This document shows positions 22,328 to 34,480 of a stretch of DNA of 64,000 nt, one piece after another (positions within the stretch are counted from its first letter, which is position 1; each line of letters begins with the position of its first letter). The notes beneath the pieces are model-generated. The model was given only the letters and a program-made list of their open reading frames with translations. It was not told where the DNA came from and searched no databases. The stretch is from NCBI GenBank assembly GCA_027924585.1, contig BSBM01000442.1, forward strand, positions 6,138,001-6,202,000. Reading direction: 5' to 3'. Made by a program: the position numbers and the translations under genes. This DNA is from Larix kaempferi (Eukaryota; Streptophyta; Pinopsida; Pinales; Pinaceae).

Positions 22328-22654
22328 TGTGATGAACCTGCAACAATTAATTGATAAAATGGACAATATATGAGATCACAGAATATTTTTATTGATCGCA
22401 GGCCACTTCAAGGGGGCAACCTCCTTTGAGCAAGCTCAATACAAATAACTTCACGGTATCTTCATTGGTCTCAACACAAACTTATATACTAATTCTAGGT
22501 GCCAATACCATGGGTCAATACCATGTGCCAATACAAACCATGCGCCAATACAAATTATGGATCAACAAATACTACGGGACGACTTACAAAGCATATGTGC
22601 CCAACAACAATATACTAACAAAGTAAAGAGAAGGGTTGACACGGGTTCCTAACA
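22328..22654 (-). repeat. 5' LTR of element D
   Basis: It is the 327-bp partner of 18357-18683, with minus-strand start TGTTAGGAACCCGTG and end CATCACA, followed outside by the AAATA duplication. Confidence 0.92.
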
Positions 22655-22890
22655 AAATATTTTAAAGGGAAATCGACACAAGAAGGCTTGGACCATATCA
22701 GATTGACACATGTTACGATAATGGAACAATTAATATTGAGACAATAGATAATGCTCAAATGCCTCTTCTTGCTAATGGTCATCGACTAAAATTATATAAG
22801 AAGCAAGTTTACAAGGACGAGTTTAGCCAAAAATTATACAAAAAACAATTGAATCTGATTGAGGGCACTGATGCCCTCAGTCCCAATTGA

Positions 22891-24059
22891 AATCGCTATT
22901 TTTTTTCTTTGAAAAAAAAAGAAAAAGAAAAATTAATAATATTGATAGTGAAAACTTCCTTTGAAGCAATACCGAGAGGGACTACTAGAGAAAACCAACA
23001 ATGGAACCTATGTCCCTAGAAATACATATATATAGATAGATAGATAGATAGTCTTCTAATAATTTTGTTTATTTTAAAGGAAAGATAGACACCAACCACC
23101 TCAAAGAAAAAACAACCAATATAACATAATCTCTACAATACTCATGAATTCACCACCAATACAAGTAAAGGAACCAACACTAAGTTTTAGATGCTTTTTT
23201 TCACATGCTCTGCCTCAAATAAACTATAGAAACATATATTGGAAACTAAAGGAGACCACAATATAGAAACTTTAGAAAACCCCAGTTCTTACAAAAACAA
23301 GGAGTATATGCAATAAATCCAATCCGCTATCCCATATGATCAAATCATCATTAACGTCAAGGTAGATCAACAAGAAAAGGTATGCACTTATCACTTTCAT
23401 TCTATTCATTTAAACCTACATGGAAGCTCCACAAAACACCACCGTTTTTCATCATACTGCGTTGAGCTCAACACCACTCTAGTTGGGGGGAGGAAACACA
23501 TGAAGGAAGATGTAGGATATTACAGGTGACAAATGGTGTCCATTCTCAAGCACGGTCAAGCGGCTACAGGAAGTGCCACTAAGAATAATAAAATCTGCAA
23601 ATTTGAATGCAATTGGTGCATCATCCAAAAGTACAGGATGGACATCATTTTAGGATCGTGGTAGAAGATATAATCAAAGAGGAATGTAGCCAGGATGTGC
23701 AAACAACGATGAAGAATAGATGCAACAAATCCAGCAATTCAAATTATAATTCAAAATCGGAGGTGGTGGTTTGGCATAAACATAAAGTCTTGGGCGATAT
23801 AACAAGGAGAGAAGAAGACAAGTGATGAAGCAGTTGTGGAAAACCAGTATAGCCAGAGAATATTTGAACAGGGCCACAACTGCAAGTACTCGAGTAAGGA
23901 CAAAAACTATTCATTTTAAAGTTATTTTCAAAAAAATTATTGAATAATCCTCCTCAATTTTTTGCTTTCAATCAAATATTGTGCATAAGGTTTTTACTTA
24001 AATAAAATCTTGGGAGTTCAAAGAGAAACCCAGAAGATGACCATAGGATTCAAGGGAAG
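22891..24059 (+). other. post-integrase, mostly non-coding part of element G
   Basis: It starts with an A/T run (22900-22937) that can pair with itself and a (TAGA)n run at 23034-23051. CTCTAGTTGGGGGGA occurs at 23477-23491 and recurs identically as the inferred polypurine tract at 26344-26358. No protein domain is recognised. Confidence 0.5.
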
Positions 24060-26345
24060 TGAACCCACGAGTCATTCAAATCTATATTAAAACCCCAAAG
24101 TGTTGGAAATTTTCCAAAATATCGAGTGGATGAGTTTCTTCTCTAAACTAGATGGGTATGACCATGATGTTGCACTAGAATTCACCAAAAGTATCCAGTA
24201 GTTGAAGGAAGATGAATTCATTACAAGGGTAAAATGGGTTTGGGTTCTCCTAAATGAAGCTATATTGATCAATAGCATAGGAATTCCAAGGGGATAGCAT
24301 TGGAATAAGGAAGACAAGGAATTAGCAAATAAAGCAAAGAATGAGTTTTTCCAAAGCCACGAGCGATATGAAGAAGATAAGAATGAGGTTAAAAGAGACA
24401 TGTTGCCAAGACCGTGGAATGAGGTTGCATTTTAATTTTAAAATACATCACTTGAATAGGCATAATGATTTAGGTTCATGCCTATCATTTTAGGATGTTG
24501 AACTTATCGAGAAATCTCTCCCATTAGCGACCTAGAGAAAATATCAGCATTCCTCACTTTTTACTACAATCTCTAGGAGAAATGAACCTGAAGATCCAAC
24601 GAGGAAAAGAGGACACATTGGATCACCATTGTTTGAATAAATTGATCATATGTAGGGAGATAGAGATATCAATTCCTCAATTTCCATGGAAATAGTTCAT
24701 TAACCTAGTTGAAAAAGATCTACAAGCAATGAAAGTAACCCCTAGGGTTGAACCTCTAATTGCATCAAAAAAGAAGAAAAAGGTGATTCCAGAAAGATCT
24801 GTAACAACTAGGGCCTGAAAGAAAATAAAAATGGATGAAAGAAAATAAATATGGGGGAAGAGGAGGAATAGATAATCATAGATACCCTCGTTAAAATGAA
24901 GAAGCTTGAGCTCATTCATTCCATAGAAGAAAAACAAACTTCCCCTGCCAAGTCTTACGAGTCTAGGAGAATAAGAAGAAGATTAAAAGTGGAAGCACAA
25001 ACTTCTAAGAGACAACATAACAACAATGGAGATGAAGATGATGAGGATGAATCCAATTGTATGGTACATGAACCTATTCAAATCGATTATGACGACCCTA
25101 TAGACCATAGGTAGGGTCTATCAAGAAGAACAGGGGAAGAAGTGACACAAGGCAAGTACTTGCAGCTACATTATGCAATAGTAGAATTGGATAGGGTCAA
25201 GTAGGAGTTATTAGAATGGAAAAAAATTTCCCAATATAAATAAGTCACTGAACAAGTTGACAGAGATGCATCATTAGGAGAGGTATCCATTCTACAAGAG
25301 AAGCTGCAAATTCTCAAAATGCAGCATTTTGATTGTCAAAAATGTCTCAGAAAATAAAATAAGGAGCTCCAGTAGAAATTGCAAGATCACAAAAAAGAGT
25401 TAGCATAAAAATATTAGAATATAGATGATGTGGAAGGAAAAATGGTTAAGTTAACTCATTTTTATGAAGAAATAATCACCTGCAAGCCCCTTGCATGGTT
25501 TACGTAGTCTTCTTGAGGGAAAAATGGTGCATATTCCAGCTGCAAAGATTAAAACTTTAACTACCATGTGACAACATCACACCTAGGGATTTCATGGATA
25601 CATGACAAGACAACATAGAGGAAGAAAAAGATCCTCTATGTGAATTCTACATGCACAATTATATATTTCATTATCCATACAAATGGTCTCCAAACCCCTA
25701 TATAAAAGACATGCATTTGACAACTTTATGCTCTTGGTTGCACAATGAGATTGGAAGAGATTAGAAGATGTATATTTACTAATAAGAGGAGTGGGGAAAT
25801 GGGTTTTGGATTAGAGCAGAAGAAACTAACGTTGAATTAGTTATCCAAGCTCAAAACACCCTGATTTCTAATAAGGAATTGATTCCAATCTTGGAGGAGA
25901 AACAACAAGGGGCTATAGCCCATTTTGATAAAATAATGCAAGGAATAAAGGATGATGTTATACAAGCATCAATGGACATACGGGAAGATATTGTCACTTG
26001 AGATAAAAGGTAGGGAGGCACACTCCCCTATTGGCCTACAGTTGGCCTTATTCAGATCCCATTTATATAATGAAACTCTTCAAAGGAAGATATGAATATC
26101 GATAGGGATAAAGTTCACTCCTCCTTTACTACTTCCCCTCAAACATAGCCATAGTATAGACAAGAATGAAGAAAGGAAGAAACAAGAACATGAAGAGCAT
26201 AACTTATTTTACTACAATTAGGGGCATGCCACAAGAATCGTTTCCTACGATGGAAAATAGGTGTATGTAGAGCAAATGGGATCTCCAGATATAGAAAAGC
26301 ATAATAAAAATTCCTCACCTTCATTGCACAAGGGTGTGCAACCCT
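24060..26345 (+). pseudogene. degraded element-G reading frame of unknown function, acidic and coiled-coil-like
   Basis: Reading with stops ignored, the first part has FFSKLDGYDHDVALEFTKS, EDEFITRVKWVWVL and NKEDKELANKAKNEFF with PRPWNEVAF. A Lys/Glu-rich region follows with an acidic run (NNNGDEDDEDESN, about 25020-25055). Then comes heptad-like text (ASLGEVSILQEKLQILK, about 25270-25330) and further helical text to GVQPSSWGE, with a stop at about 26360. The first segment resembles a class of plant transposon-associated domains I remember only loosely, so I do not name it. Its place between integrase and LTR suggests an extra gene of a Tat-type element. Confidence 0.55.
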
Positions 26346-26359
26346 CTAGTTGGGGGGAA
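26344..26359 (+). promoter_or_regulatory. polypurine tract of element G
   Basis: GTTGGGGGGAA precedes TGATTAGC, the inferred LTR start. Confidence 0.65.
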
Positions 26360-27237
26360 TGATTAGCTTCACTTTTGGTAGGTAATTAGCCCAATTTTAC
26401 ACCTTCTTAAAAGCACAATGGGGAAGCATGAGGATTAGAGTACCATATAAACACACTGAGTGAAAAATAATCCTTAGAGATCTATCATGCATGTTTACCG
26501 AGTATAGTGCTAGTGGTCAAGTGTTGTCCCTACTATTGTTTCACTTTATTTGACTTTTAGTTAAATTGATCTAACCCATTGGTATTGGAAGTTATGAAAT
26601 GATGCATAAAATAAGGAAAGGGAAAAAATTAGATTACATAATGAGTGTTGGTGCAGAAGGATAAGTGTTGCATCAAGCCTTACAGATCTAAGGATATCCC
26701 CATGCATAGCTAAAATCCAAAGTGCAAGTCCGAGACAACGAGTGATCACCTAAATTTCAGGATCATGGTTTAAGCTAATCACTCTTCAATCATAAAAGGA
26801 GATTCATGACGCAATTTTGATTTCTTTTGTATAAATAAAACCCCCCCTGCACAGACCAATGTTAGAGAGTCATTTCTATTTTGGATTAAAGACTACTTGC
26901 ATCATTACTCTGGTACACAACTTTTGTTTATGAAACCTTGTGTATTTGATTAAATAAAGGAGAATTATTTGTCCTATATTTTGAGTAACTAGGTTTCTAT
27001 TAGGTTCATGTAACCACCTTGGAGAGGTCTCCCTCAAGGTGATATAGTTATTTTAGTAGTAGTTCATAAGTGTGGATTGAGTATATTCAGTTTAGACCGT
27101 ATTTCCTTTGCATATTTTGCTTGCTCTTTTTTTCTTGTAGTTTCCCAGGATGTTCCTGTAGTTTCCTCCAATGTGTCTGTATTTTTCCTATTACAACTTT
27201 TTTTATATAATTCCAGCATTTATTTCCAGTTATAACA
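26360..27237 (+). repeat. 3' LTR of gypsy element G (ends inferred)
   Basis: It starts TGATTAGCTTCAC after the polypurine tract. The end is placed at TATAACA (27231-27237), but no partner LTR or duplication confirms it. A good TATA box, TATAAATAAA, lies at 26830-26839 and is followed by CCCCCCTGCACAG, as expected for an LTR promoter. Confidence 0.55.
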
Positions 27238-27704
27238 ATACTTTACATCCATGATTCCTTCCAAAACATCATCATAATTTTGTGTCTTGACTACAAGTAA
27301 TTCTTATTGGTTCATGAACCTTTTTGAGGTTCAATATGAACTTGTTTTAGCTAGTTTCTCAACCATCATTTTTTTCATGATTATAATTTATTTTTTTAAT
27401 AAGTGTTTTATTAATAAATATAAGTAATATTTTTTAATGTAAAACCATTCATGTGAGTACATACTTACACCTAACTTCAACTATAACCCACTTATACAAA
27501 CAAACAAAGAAACAAGTTTTTATATAACCTTATTTGTTCATGCTTTCCTTTAGTAGAGACTTATAATAATCGATTTGCATCGATGTGTGTGTGTGTTTTT
27601 CATCATTAATGACCTCCTTTTTATTCAATGAATTCAAATTTTTTTATTCTTCATAGTCCAACTTAGGAAGCATTCTTAAATTTTAAGATGTGTAGTAACC
27701 ATGT
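27238..27704. other. AT-rich spacer, nothing recognised
   Basis: It holds poly-A/T runs and a short (GT)n near 27583. I see no coding or transposon signal. Confidence 0.5.
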
Positions 27705-27709
27705 TGTTT

Positions 27710-29336
27710 TGTCAAGTCCCCTCCCATCAGACCGAGACAGGGAGAGAACATGGCACTAAAACTGGGCATCTAGCCCCATATCCATTAAGTAAAATTAATT
27801 GATAATAAAGACATATACATATGCATATAGTAATTAAACATGGTGGAATTAAAATCATCTACATATTTAACATACATTCAACTTTTTCATGACATGCATT
27901 AAATAAATACATTGCAGAATTTGACACAAGAGAGTAGTTATCTTAAAACAAAGTGGTCCTGAGCAACTAGCGATGCGGCTGCAACGTTCCACCCAACCAT
28001 AGGCCAATTGTGCTCATAAATCTCTCAACACAATTGCCACCCCTGAGCTGGGCATGATTTCTACAAGGAAAAGGGAACAACAGACTCACACATAGCCAAG
28101 ATACACCAAAATCAGTCAAGCCAATCCATAGTTGGGTTTATCAGGCTACTAAGGCAATGGAAAGGAAGAATTGCTAAGCTAGTGAGCTCAACCACAAAGA
28201 TATGGATGCCCTCTACAAGATCTATCTAGCTTGGTCCCCACAATACCTACACACGTGGAACAAGGAAGTATTCCCTTCACTATTGCACAGTCCCTCAGGC
28301 CATACCTCCCATTCTAGTGTTCTTCCAGGTATGCATAGAAGAGTAACCAACCCTTTTGATCTTCTTGAGAGGTTACCTTCTTCACTAGGTTTATCAAGCC
28401 AATTCTGGTCCACTTCCACTCCAAATTTCTTGCTCACAGGTTCAAACCAAAACAGAGATGCACATAACAGCAAAAGTACAAGTGCTGGGCATGAAGGGAA
28501 ACGTTTTTACAGTGGGACGTCCAAAAAGGGGTTTCCATTAGCTTCAGAAAAACGTGGGGCAACCAAAAACGAAATGGAAATTGGGGAATCAACCCTAGGA
28601 ATGCAAAATCATTTCCAGAAAACGTTTATGGGCATTCAAGGAACAAAAATGGCCTCCATAAACCCCAAAATCGTGGCTCCCTTCCTCCCAGCCATTGTGC
28701 AATACAAAAATGAGTTCCCAGGCATGGAAAATGCAGGAAAAAGATGAAAAACGTGATGGGGAAAACCCCAGCTAGCTTCGACTGCGTGAGAGAGCAAATT
28801 CCCTTGGTGAAGAAAGGCTTTGGGCACCATTTTGTGGGTGTTTTCTTGCCCAAGAAGCAAAAGTACGAATTCCCAGGTTGATGGCTTGCCCATGCACGAA
28901 ATTTGCTGCCATACCTCTTCATTCCCAAGGCATTAACTACCTCAACCAACTCTTGGAAGAATTAAATGATTGGGTGCCTAAGCCAAAATGGGTAGTTGAT
29001 GGTTTATGGGTTTTTCTCATGAAATTTGGCTTAACACTATTGGCTCAAGGGTTTGAAGAATTTCCCTCCCTATTCCTTATAAAAATCATGCCCCATCTCT
29101 TTGTTGCATTGCATAGCTAGTTGTGGGTATTTCATTAAAATTTGTATTTACATGATATATTAATTTACATTGTGCATGTCCAACACAAGAACCCTAGGCA
29201 TCTATTTTTAATTTCCGATACATACAAAACTAAATCGATGGTGGGGCCTTGGCCTTGAGCTCCTCACCATGATTAAATAACGATATTTACATCATTTACA
29301 ATTTTAAGGCAATAGGGTCAAAATCGGGATATTACA
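27710..29336 (+). repeat. solo LTR, family S copy 2
   Basis: It begins TGTCAAGTCCCCTCCC and ends GGGATATTACA, 1627 bp, with the duplication TGTTT at 27705-27709 and 29337-29341. It shares CAACGTTCCACCCAACCATA, CTCAACA, CCCTATTCCT..ATAAAAATCATGCC and both ends with copy 1, and a GTGGGGCCTTGGCCTTGAGCT block with copy 3. An open stretch at 28202-28747 has no family match and is probably chance. Confidence 0.88.
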
Positions 29337-29341
29337 TGTTT

Positions 29342-30760
29342 GAGATCATATTGTTGGACCTTTGCTAATTATTTGGATAAATTTTCAAATGCCTCGATTT
29401 CCTCCTAAATTTTGAAGTGGAGCATTTAATGTCCATTTATGACTCTGTGGTGACAATTAGGGAGTGGCAGTGATAGTGAAGAAATGACCATTCATGACTA
29501 TGCAATGGAAATTAGGTAATGGAATGCACTTATTGTACCATCTCACCACCACCACCTCTCCATTCCATTGTCTAGCTACAACTAGAATTATTTCATCTTA
29601 TAGTCCTTCTAATGGTAATGATTTCCATTCCAATGATAACTATATACTGGCATAGCCATGTTATTGAAATTGCATTGCTAGAATGAATTCTTGATACCAA
29701 AAAAAAACATACTAGTCCATGCCATACCCATACATCTATAGGTCAAAAGTTGATTGAGGCACTTATCATAGCGCTCAAGATTATGTCCACCCCTATGAAT
29801 AAAGGTAAACAAGGCCACCCACTCAAATTTTCACACTGAATTGAAGTTATGAACAAATCATTTTGAATTTTGAATTGTAAAAGTTTTGAACAAACCATTT
29901 TAAACTGCAAAATTTAAAGGAGAAAATTTTGATACGATTTGACAAAAACAAATATGTATAAAATAGTTGAAAATGTTAAACTGTTTAAGAGAAATTTAGC
30001 TTGCAATGTAAAAAAAATGGTTTAATTCTATACAAACTAGTATAATTTGCAAAGTTTTCAAGAAATCAAACTTATGAAACAAGACCACCTTTTTGTAAGG
30101 GGTTGATACGTTCCTGGGGCTGTGTTACATACCAGGGTCTTGATCAACCATGTATTCATGAACCATTGCAATGTTGATATCAAGAAAGTGTTTTCCAATC
30201 ATCCATACAATCTCCTATGTTCTACACATATTGTATTGAAAGTATTTTTGGATAGGATGGAATTGAAAGCATGACACAACTTTCCTTCTCAACTAAAAGA
30301 CGTTATTAGAACTGTGTTGCTCCATGTGGCCATTTTCTCCCTTCAATATGAATAATTTGAGTGTTATCTCAATGAGCTCTTCTACATGTTGGAGTCTAGG
30401 GCTCTAATTATTCATATGTTTTACCATTTCAAGCTCACTGGCCTTCAATGGATGTAGAAAGAAGAGAGAGTGTATTCTAAGGACCCACGCAAACTATAAT
30501 TAGGACACAACTCTACCACTCTCCAAAAGTGGGGAATTTTTCTACCTATTGTTGTAGACATAAGTAGATTAGATCTTTAGGATAAATGTAGTGGGTGAGA
30601 AAATTTTAGTAAATAACAGAGAAGGCACCACAAACCGTCAAGAAGATTCAAGGGGTAGAGGCTCACCTCACCAAATGGTGATCATGTTAAATTTGTTTTG
30701 TCATGTGTTAATATTGTACTGATAATTGTTTCGTGTATTTTTTTCACACACACAAAAAAT
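29342..30760. other. unassigned DNA with one clear hairpin
   Basis: There is no reading frame of note. An inverted repeat, GTTGATACGTTCCTGG with CCAGGGTCTTGATCAAC, spans 30102-30148. The AT-rich microsatellite-like end (30740-30790, AAATAAATAAAAATAAAAAT) may be the tail zone of the LINE remnant that follows. Confidence 0.5.
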
Positions 30761-30999
30761 AAATAAATAAAAATAAAAATATTCACACAGTGAATCAAAG
30801 TATTACAAACAGTGAATCAAAGTATTACAAACAAGTGTTGAAAGTTCTAGTCCGTATTCCCTTAGTTACAACAACAAATATTTTATCAAAATTGTGCAAG
30901 ATAATATCATAGTGTTACAAACATTCATATTAATAATAACTAAACGAGGCCTATCTTCTACTCCAAAAAACCATAAATACATATAGTTTCAAAATGGCA

Positions 31000-33060
31000 C
31001 AATAAACAAAGAAATAAGACTAAGAAAATATCCCAAGATGAGACCTCCAACTCATTGTCCTATATAACTTCCTACCAAAAGATAGTGCCTTCTAGAAAAA
31101 ACAAGGATTTCTAAGACAAAAAATTGTCTTCATTATTACGTTCTCTAAAAATGTGATGGAAAGAAATCTCTTTAAAGGATTCCTCTAATGCTCTAATTCT
31201 GGTATACCACCAATCTACTAGAGCCCCCTACAACCTAGAAATATTTTTTTCCCACTCAATTATTTTCTTTGAGTCGCCTAACACCTGCAAATGAGATATT
31301 TGCTTGTTATGAGCAAAATACAGAAGAGTCCACAATGCTAATATTTCTGATCTAGTGTTTGTACTGGGGCCACAACCCATCTAAATTTTGAAAAAATTCC
31401 CTTCTCCCAAAACCAAATAAACCCCAACTCCACCCTTTTCTTGGTTTTCTTGTGATTCCCCATCAAAATATCTAATCGGGACCCCAATTGAGAAAGATGG
31501 AGCTTATGAAAATTTTGGCTTAGAAAGTTTTGGAGAGATAGCCCATTCCTTCTACGAGATAACAAATGAGAAAAACACTTTCTGCAATAAGTATTAGAGT
31601 TCTCAAATAGTGCTTTATTCTTGATCAACTAGATGTTCCATAAAATGAATTAAGACAAAGTTTTGTGCATGGGAATAGATACTTTACACAAGTTAAAACT
31701 TGACATTAAAGACTTAGATATCCAATTACCAATGATTTTCAAGACTTACCTTACCTCTTCCCATACAAATTTATAGAATACACAGTGCACAAATAAGTGG
31801 TCGATGGATTCAATGTCTCTTTTACACAAAATGAAAACCCGGGCTTAGTTACTCCTCTTTTTATATAATTATCCCACGTAAGGTTCTTGTGTTCCAAATC
31901 CATCCAATTGAATAGTTTAACGTTCAAGGGACAGTGCCACTTCCACAGATTTTAATTCCACCACTTTAAGTTGTCTTGTATCTAATTGAGGAACATAGAA
32001 TTATAAGCTAGATTGGCCATTATTGTGCCTTCCAAAGTATCCGAGGAACAAACTAGGGAATCCTCGAGATCACTAAGGAAGATGCCACATATTTGCAGCC
32101 CCTTTAGGAATAGTCCCCATTATGAACTCAAGACCCCATAGAGGCCCATCTCAGAGGCCTAAAACCATGTCTGTAAAAGTAAGTCATTCCCAACAGAGTG
32201 ACAAGCTTGAATGAGATAACAAATTCCAACAAACCTTAGAGCATTTACCAAAGGAGAGGAAATTATGAAGAAATGTGCTTCTCCCAAGATTGGATCTAAG
32301 CCACATGGCACCTTTTATCCATTTCTTACTCTTCAAGCTAGCCAATCCCTAACAATAGGAAAATTTGAGGAAAGGTTCCTCCAAATGTAGGTCCTCCCAC
32401 TCTGCACCACTCCTCAACTAACATATTCTTTAGGTACTTGTCTCTTATAGCTTCTCCCCATAATCCCCCTGTAAAGAGACATCTCTAGAGGCTATTTGAA
32501 GCCAAATCCTTTCCAAATTTGAACACATTCTTTAGACCCCACCCTCCTAGAGGCTTAGGGGAATCCATGTTCTTCCAAATAACTTGGTGAAAATAACGAT
32601 TCTTCTTACATCTTGACCAAGGGAAAGAAAAACACTTCTACCTTATTTTGCTTAGAACTGATCTGGGAAGATTTGATAGGGACTTCCAGTACACAGGGTT
32701 GTTCTCCAAAATAGATTTTGTAAGAATGATCCTAGCTCCAAACGATTACCATCCGAAAGTCCAATTTTCCAGCTTTTTGTCAATTTTCTTCAACAACCAT
32801 CCACAATCATGAATTGTGAAAAGGTTGGGTTTTAAGTAATAGTAGAAATACCTGCAAACCATCTCCAAAGGTTGAAACTGAAAAGGGATTAAACTTGTAA
32901 TCTAAGCTTTTGTTCCATCCTCTACCTTATTCTCCAGAAAAAAATGGATTTTATTAGACTAATAATCATGCCTAATGATTCACAAAACAAATCCAACAAC
33001 TCTTATAGATGCGTATTATAGATTCTCTAAGGGTATTCAATATCTCAAGCACACACTCAT
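31000..33060 (-). pseudogene. plant L1-like LINE remnant: RT end, zinc finger and RNase H
   Basis: Reading the minus strand from 33060 down: end of RT (LLDLFCESLGMIISL-like); then WLLKKIDKKLENW and ILENNPVYWKSL with IRKKCFSFPW-like text near 32640-32700; then PKPLGGWGLKNVFKFGKDLA at about 32500-32560; the zf-RVT-like part (WKWHCPLNVKLFNWMDLEHK, LTWDNYIKRGV, about 31850-31950); and RNase H with GLFGFGRREFF and ALWTLLYFAHNKQISHLQV then GDSKKIIEW (31200-31420). Motif order matches the C-terminal half of the LINE at 39174, but the sequences are clearly different. Stops and frameshifts are dense. Confidence 0.82.
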
Positions 33061-33879
33061 AGTTGACTAGTCGTGGAGATTGGAAATAGTTTCTAGATCA
33101 TAGATTTTAATAATTATAAAGGGAGCATTAAGCTTACTTAAATAATTTCCCTACTTACGAGAACTAAAATTGTGGAGGCTTGTATATATGATCATTTGTA
33201 TTCAAATGGATTTGAATGGCAAGGAAAAACAAAATAAAGTAATTCATGTAAACAAAAAAGAGTGAGTAGTCTAAAAAAATTACAATTTTGACCATCTTTC
33301 GAGTTAGTTAATTTTTTGGGTCATTTTTGTGAGAAATCCAACTATAATTGTTGGAATTGCAAATATATATTGTTGGAATCGCATAATTTTTGTGTCCCAT
33401 AGGTATTTGAAGATGCTAAATATATTTCTACAATAGAAAATGAAATTTAAACAATGCAAAATAATGACTTGACCAAAAAAATTATCACTGGATTGTTGCA
33501 AAAACGGCCAGAAAAATTAAAAAAACTAGAATGTTTAGACAACTCCAAAAAAGAGTAGATCATGCTTTCCCTTTTTCTAATAATTGTTTATTTTAATTTC
33601 CATTCATCATCTCCATTAGATTTTAACTCGCAATAAAATGAATTACCTATTATAGATGATGTTATGATTATATATAAAATGATGAAGAAGAAGGATTTGC
33701 CGAAAGAATGATGGATATCACTATGCAAGCTACACCAGAGTGAGGAGGATTTTAGGTTAATTTTAAATTGTTTTTAGACTAAGAATCACAAATTAGCTAC
33801 CTTAAATAAGAATTGGCAAAAAAATGAAAATTTCAAATTAGTTTCTAGTATTATGTCTTTTTGTTTGCATAAAATAATT
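33061..33879. other. AT-rich spacer, nothing recognised
   Basis: No repeat pair, reading frame or motif was seen here except scattered poly-A/T runs. Confidence 0.5.
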
Positions 33880-34066
33880 TGTTAGGTGCCCAAAAGGAAA
33901 AATAGGTAATTACACACACAAAGACAATAGGATAGGTATTAAGCATGAAATTATCATTAACCAAATGTACAATATATAGATGACAATGACCCTTGGATTC
34001 GAATCCAAGTGGTATTTTGGACTTCTCAATGATTGTGCACTAACCTTAATGGATTAGGTTCCAACA
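33880..34066 (-). repeat. 3' LTR of the 33880 element
   Basis: On the minus strand it starts TGTTGGAACCTAATCC next to the polypurine tract. Its other end is TGTTAGGTGCCC on the plus strand. It aligns with 36580-36777 with several short indels, so the insertion is not recent. Confidence 0.85.
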
Positions 34067-34082
34067 AACTCCCCTTTAATCC
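34067..34082 (-). promoter_or_regulatory. polypurine tract of the 33880 element
   Basis: Minus-strand GGATTAAAGGGGAGTT abuts the LTR start TGTTGG. Confidence 0.75.
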
Positions 34083-34234
34083 GAAGGGTGTACATAAGTC
34101 CAAGAAAAGAGAGTTGAATAATTAGAAGTGGAAAAATATCAACTGTTGAACATTTCCAACTTGACAATCCTACTTTGCCAAGTAAGGTAGCAGAATCTGA
34201 CATCTCTTGCTAAGTACAAGTGCTCTTTGAAGTG

Positions 34235-34480
34235 GTGGTTTTGGCTGATCACAAACCAAAAGGGATAGCATAAGCTTAAATATTCTACTAAGTGGGTGGT
34301 TTAAGGATGACCACAAACTGTTGAACTTGGCGACAACTTTGATTCTCACTCAAAGGTTCCCTTTGGAACTTGGAACGAAGGCTCGGTGGTTCTTTGGAAA
34401 GTGGTGGTTTGGGGAGCCACCATCTGATCTCTTGCAGAAGTTGAATTCTTTTGCTAAATGTGTGGTCTTAGGCTAACCAC
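34235..34480. repeat. four GTGGT..ACCAC inverted repeats
   Basis: Short stems occur at 34235-34252 (GTGGTTTTGGCTGATCAC), 34296-34314 (GTGGTTTAAGGATGACCAC), 34404-34420 (GTGGTTTGGGGAGCCAC) and 34462-34480 (GTGGTCTTAGGCTAACCAC). Loops differ while stems are kept. They lie in the non-coding 3' interior of the element. Confidence 0.7.

Larger units (their letters stand above)
18357..22654 (-). mobile_element. internally deleted gypsy LTR retrotransposon D, complete ends
   Basis: Two 327-bp LTRs (18357-18683 and 22328-22654) differ at about 17 positions by my eye count. They flank a primer-binding site, gag, protease, RNase H and integrase pieces and a polypurine tract, all oriented on the minus strand. 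The target duplication AAATA is at 18352-18356 and 22655-22659. RT and the integrase core are missing, so the copy moved or persisted as a non-autonomous derivative, or was deleted after insertion. Confidence 0.93.
18190..22890 (+). pseudogene. Tat/Athila-like gypsy integrase C-terminus (element G), split by element D
   Basis: The first part (about 18190-18356) reads RIQHLNYLDEYR, stop, EALFHTEVVQQKRK, with WHDKFIKTKTFKQGNWELLY in a second frame. The second part (22660-22890) reads GPYQIDTCYDNGTINIETI and LANGHRLKLYKKQVYKDEF, ending at TGA 22888-22890. Joined, they form a GPY/F-type tail (LLYDSRFKYFKGK before GPY) as in Tat/Athila-type integrases. Such a tail helps target or stabilise integrase-DNA contact. 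Element D interrupts it with a 5-bp duplication. One frame error lies near 22695. Confidence 0.8.

Noticed and set aside
28202-28747. 181-codon open stretch in solo LTR copy 2 as a gene
   Set aside because: The same region in copies 1 and 3 is not open and the sequence is an LTR; no family match.
33990-34010. TTGGATTCGAATCCAA as a tRNA B-box or transcription-factor site
   Set aside because: It is a palindrome present in both LTRs of the 33880 element (also near 36708), so it belongs to the LTR; no pol III context.
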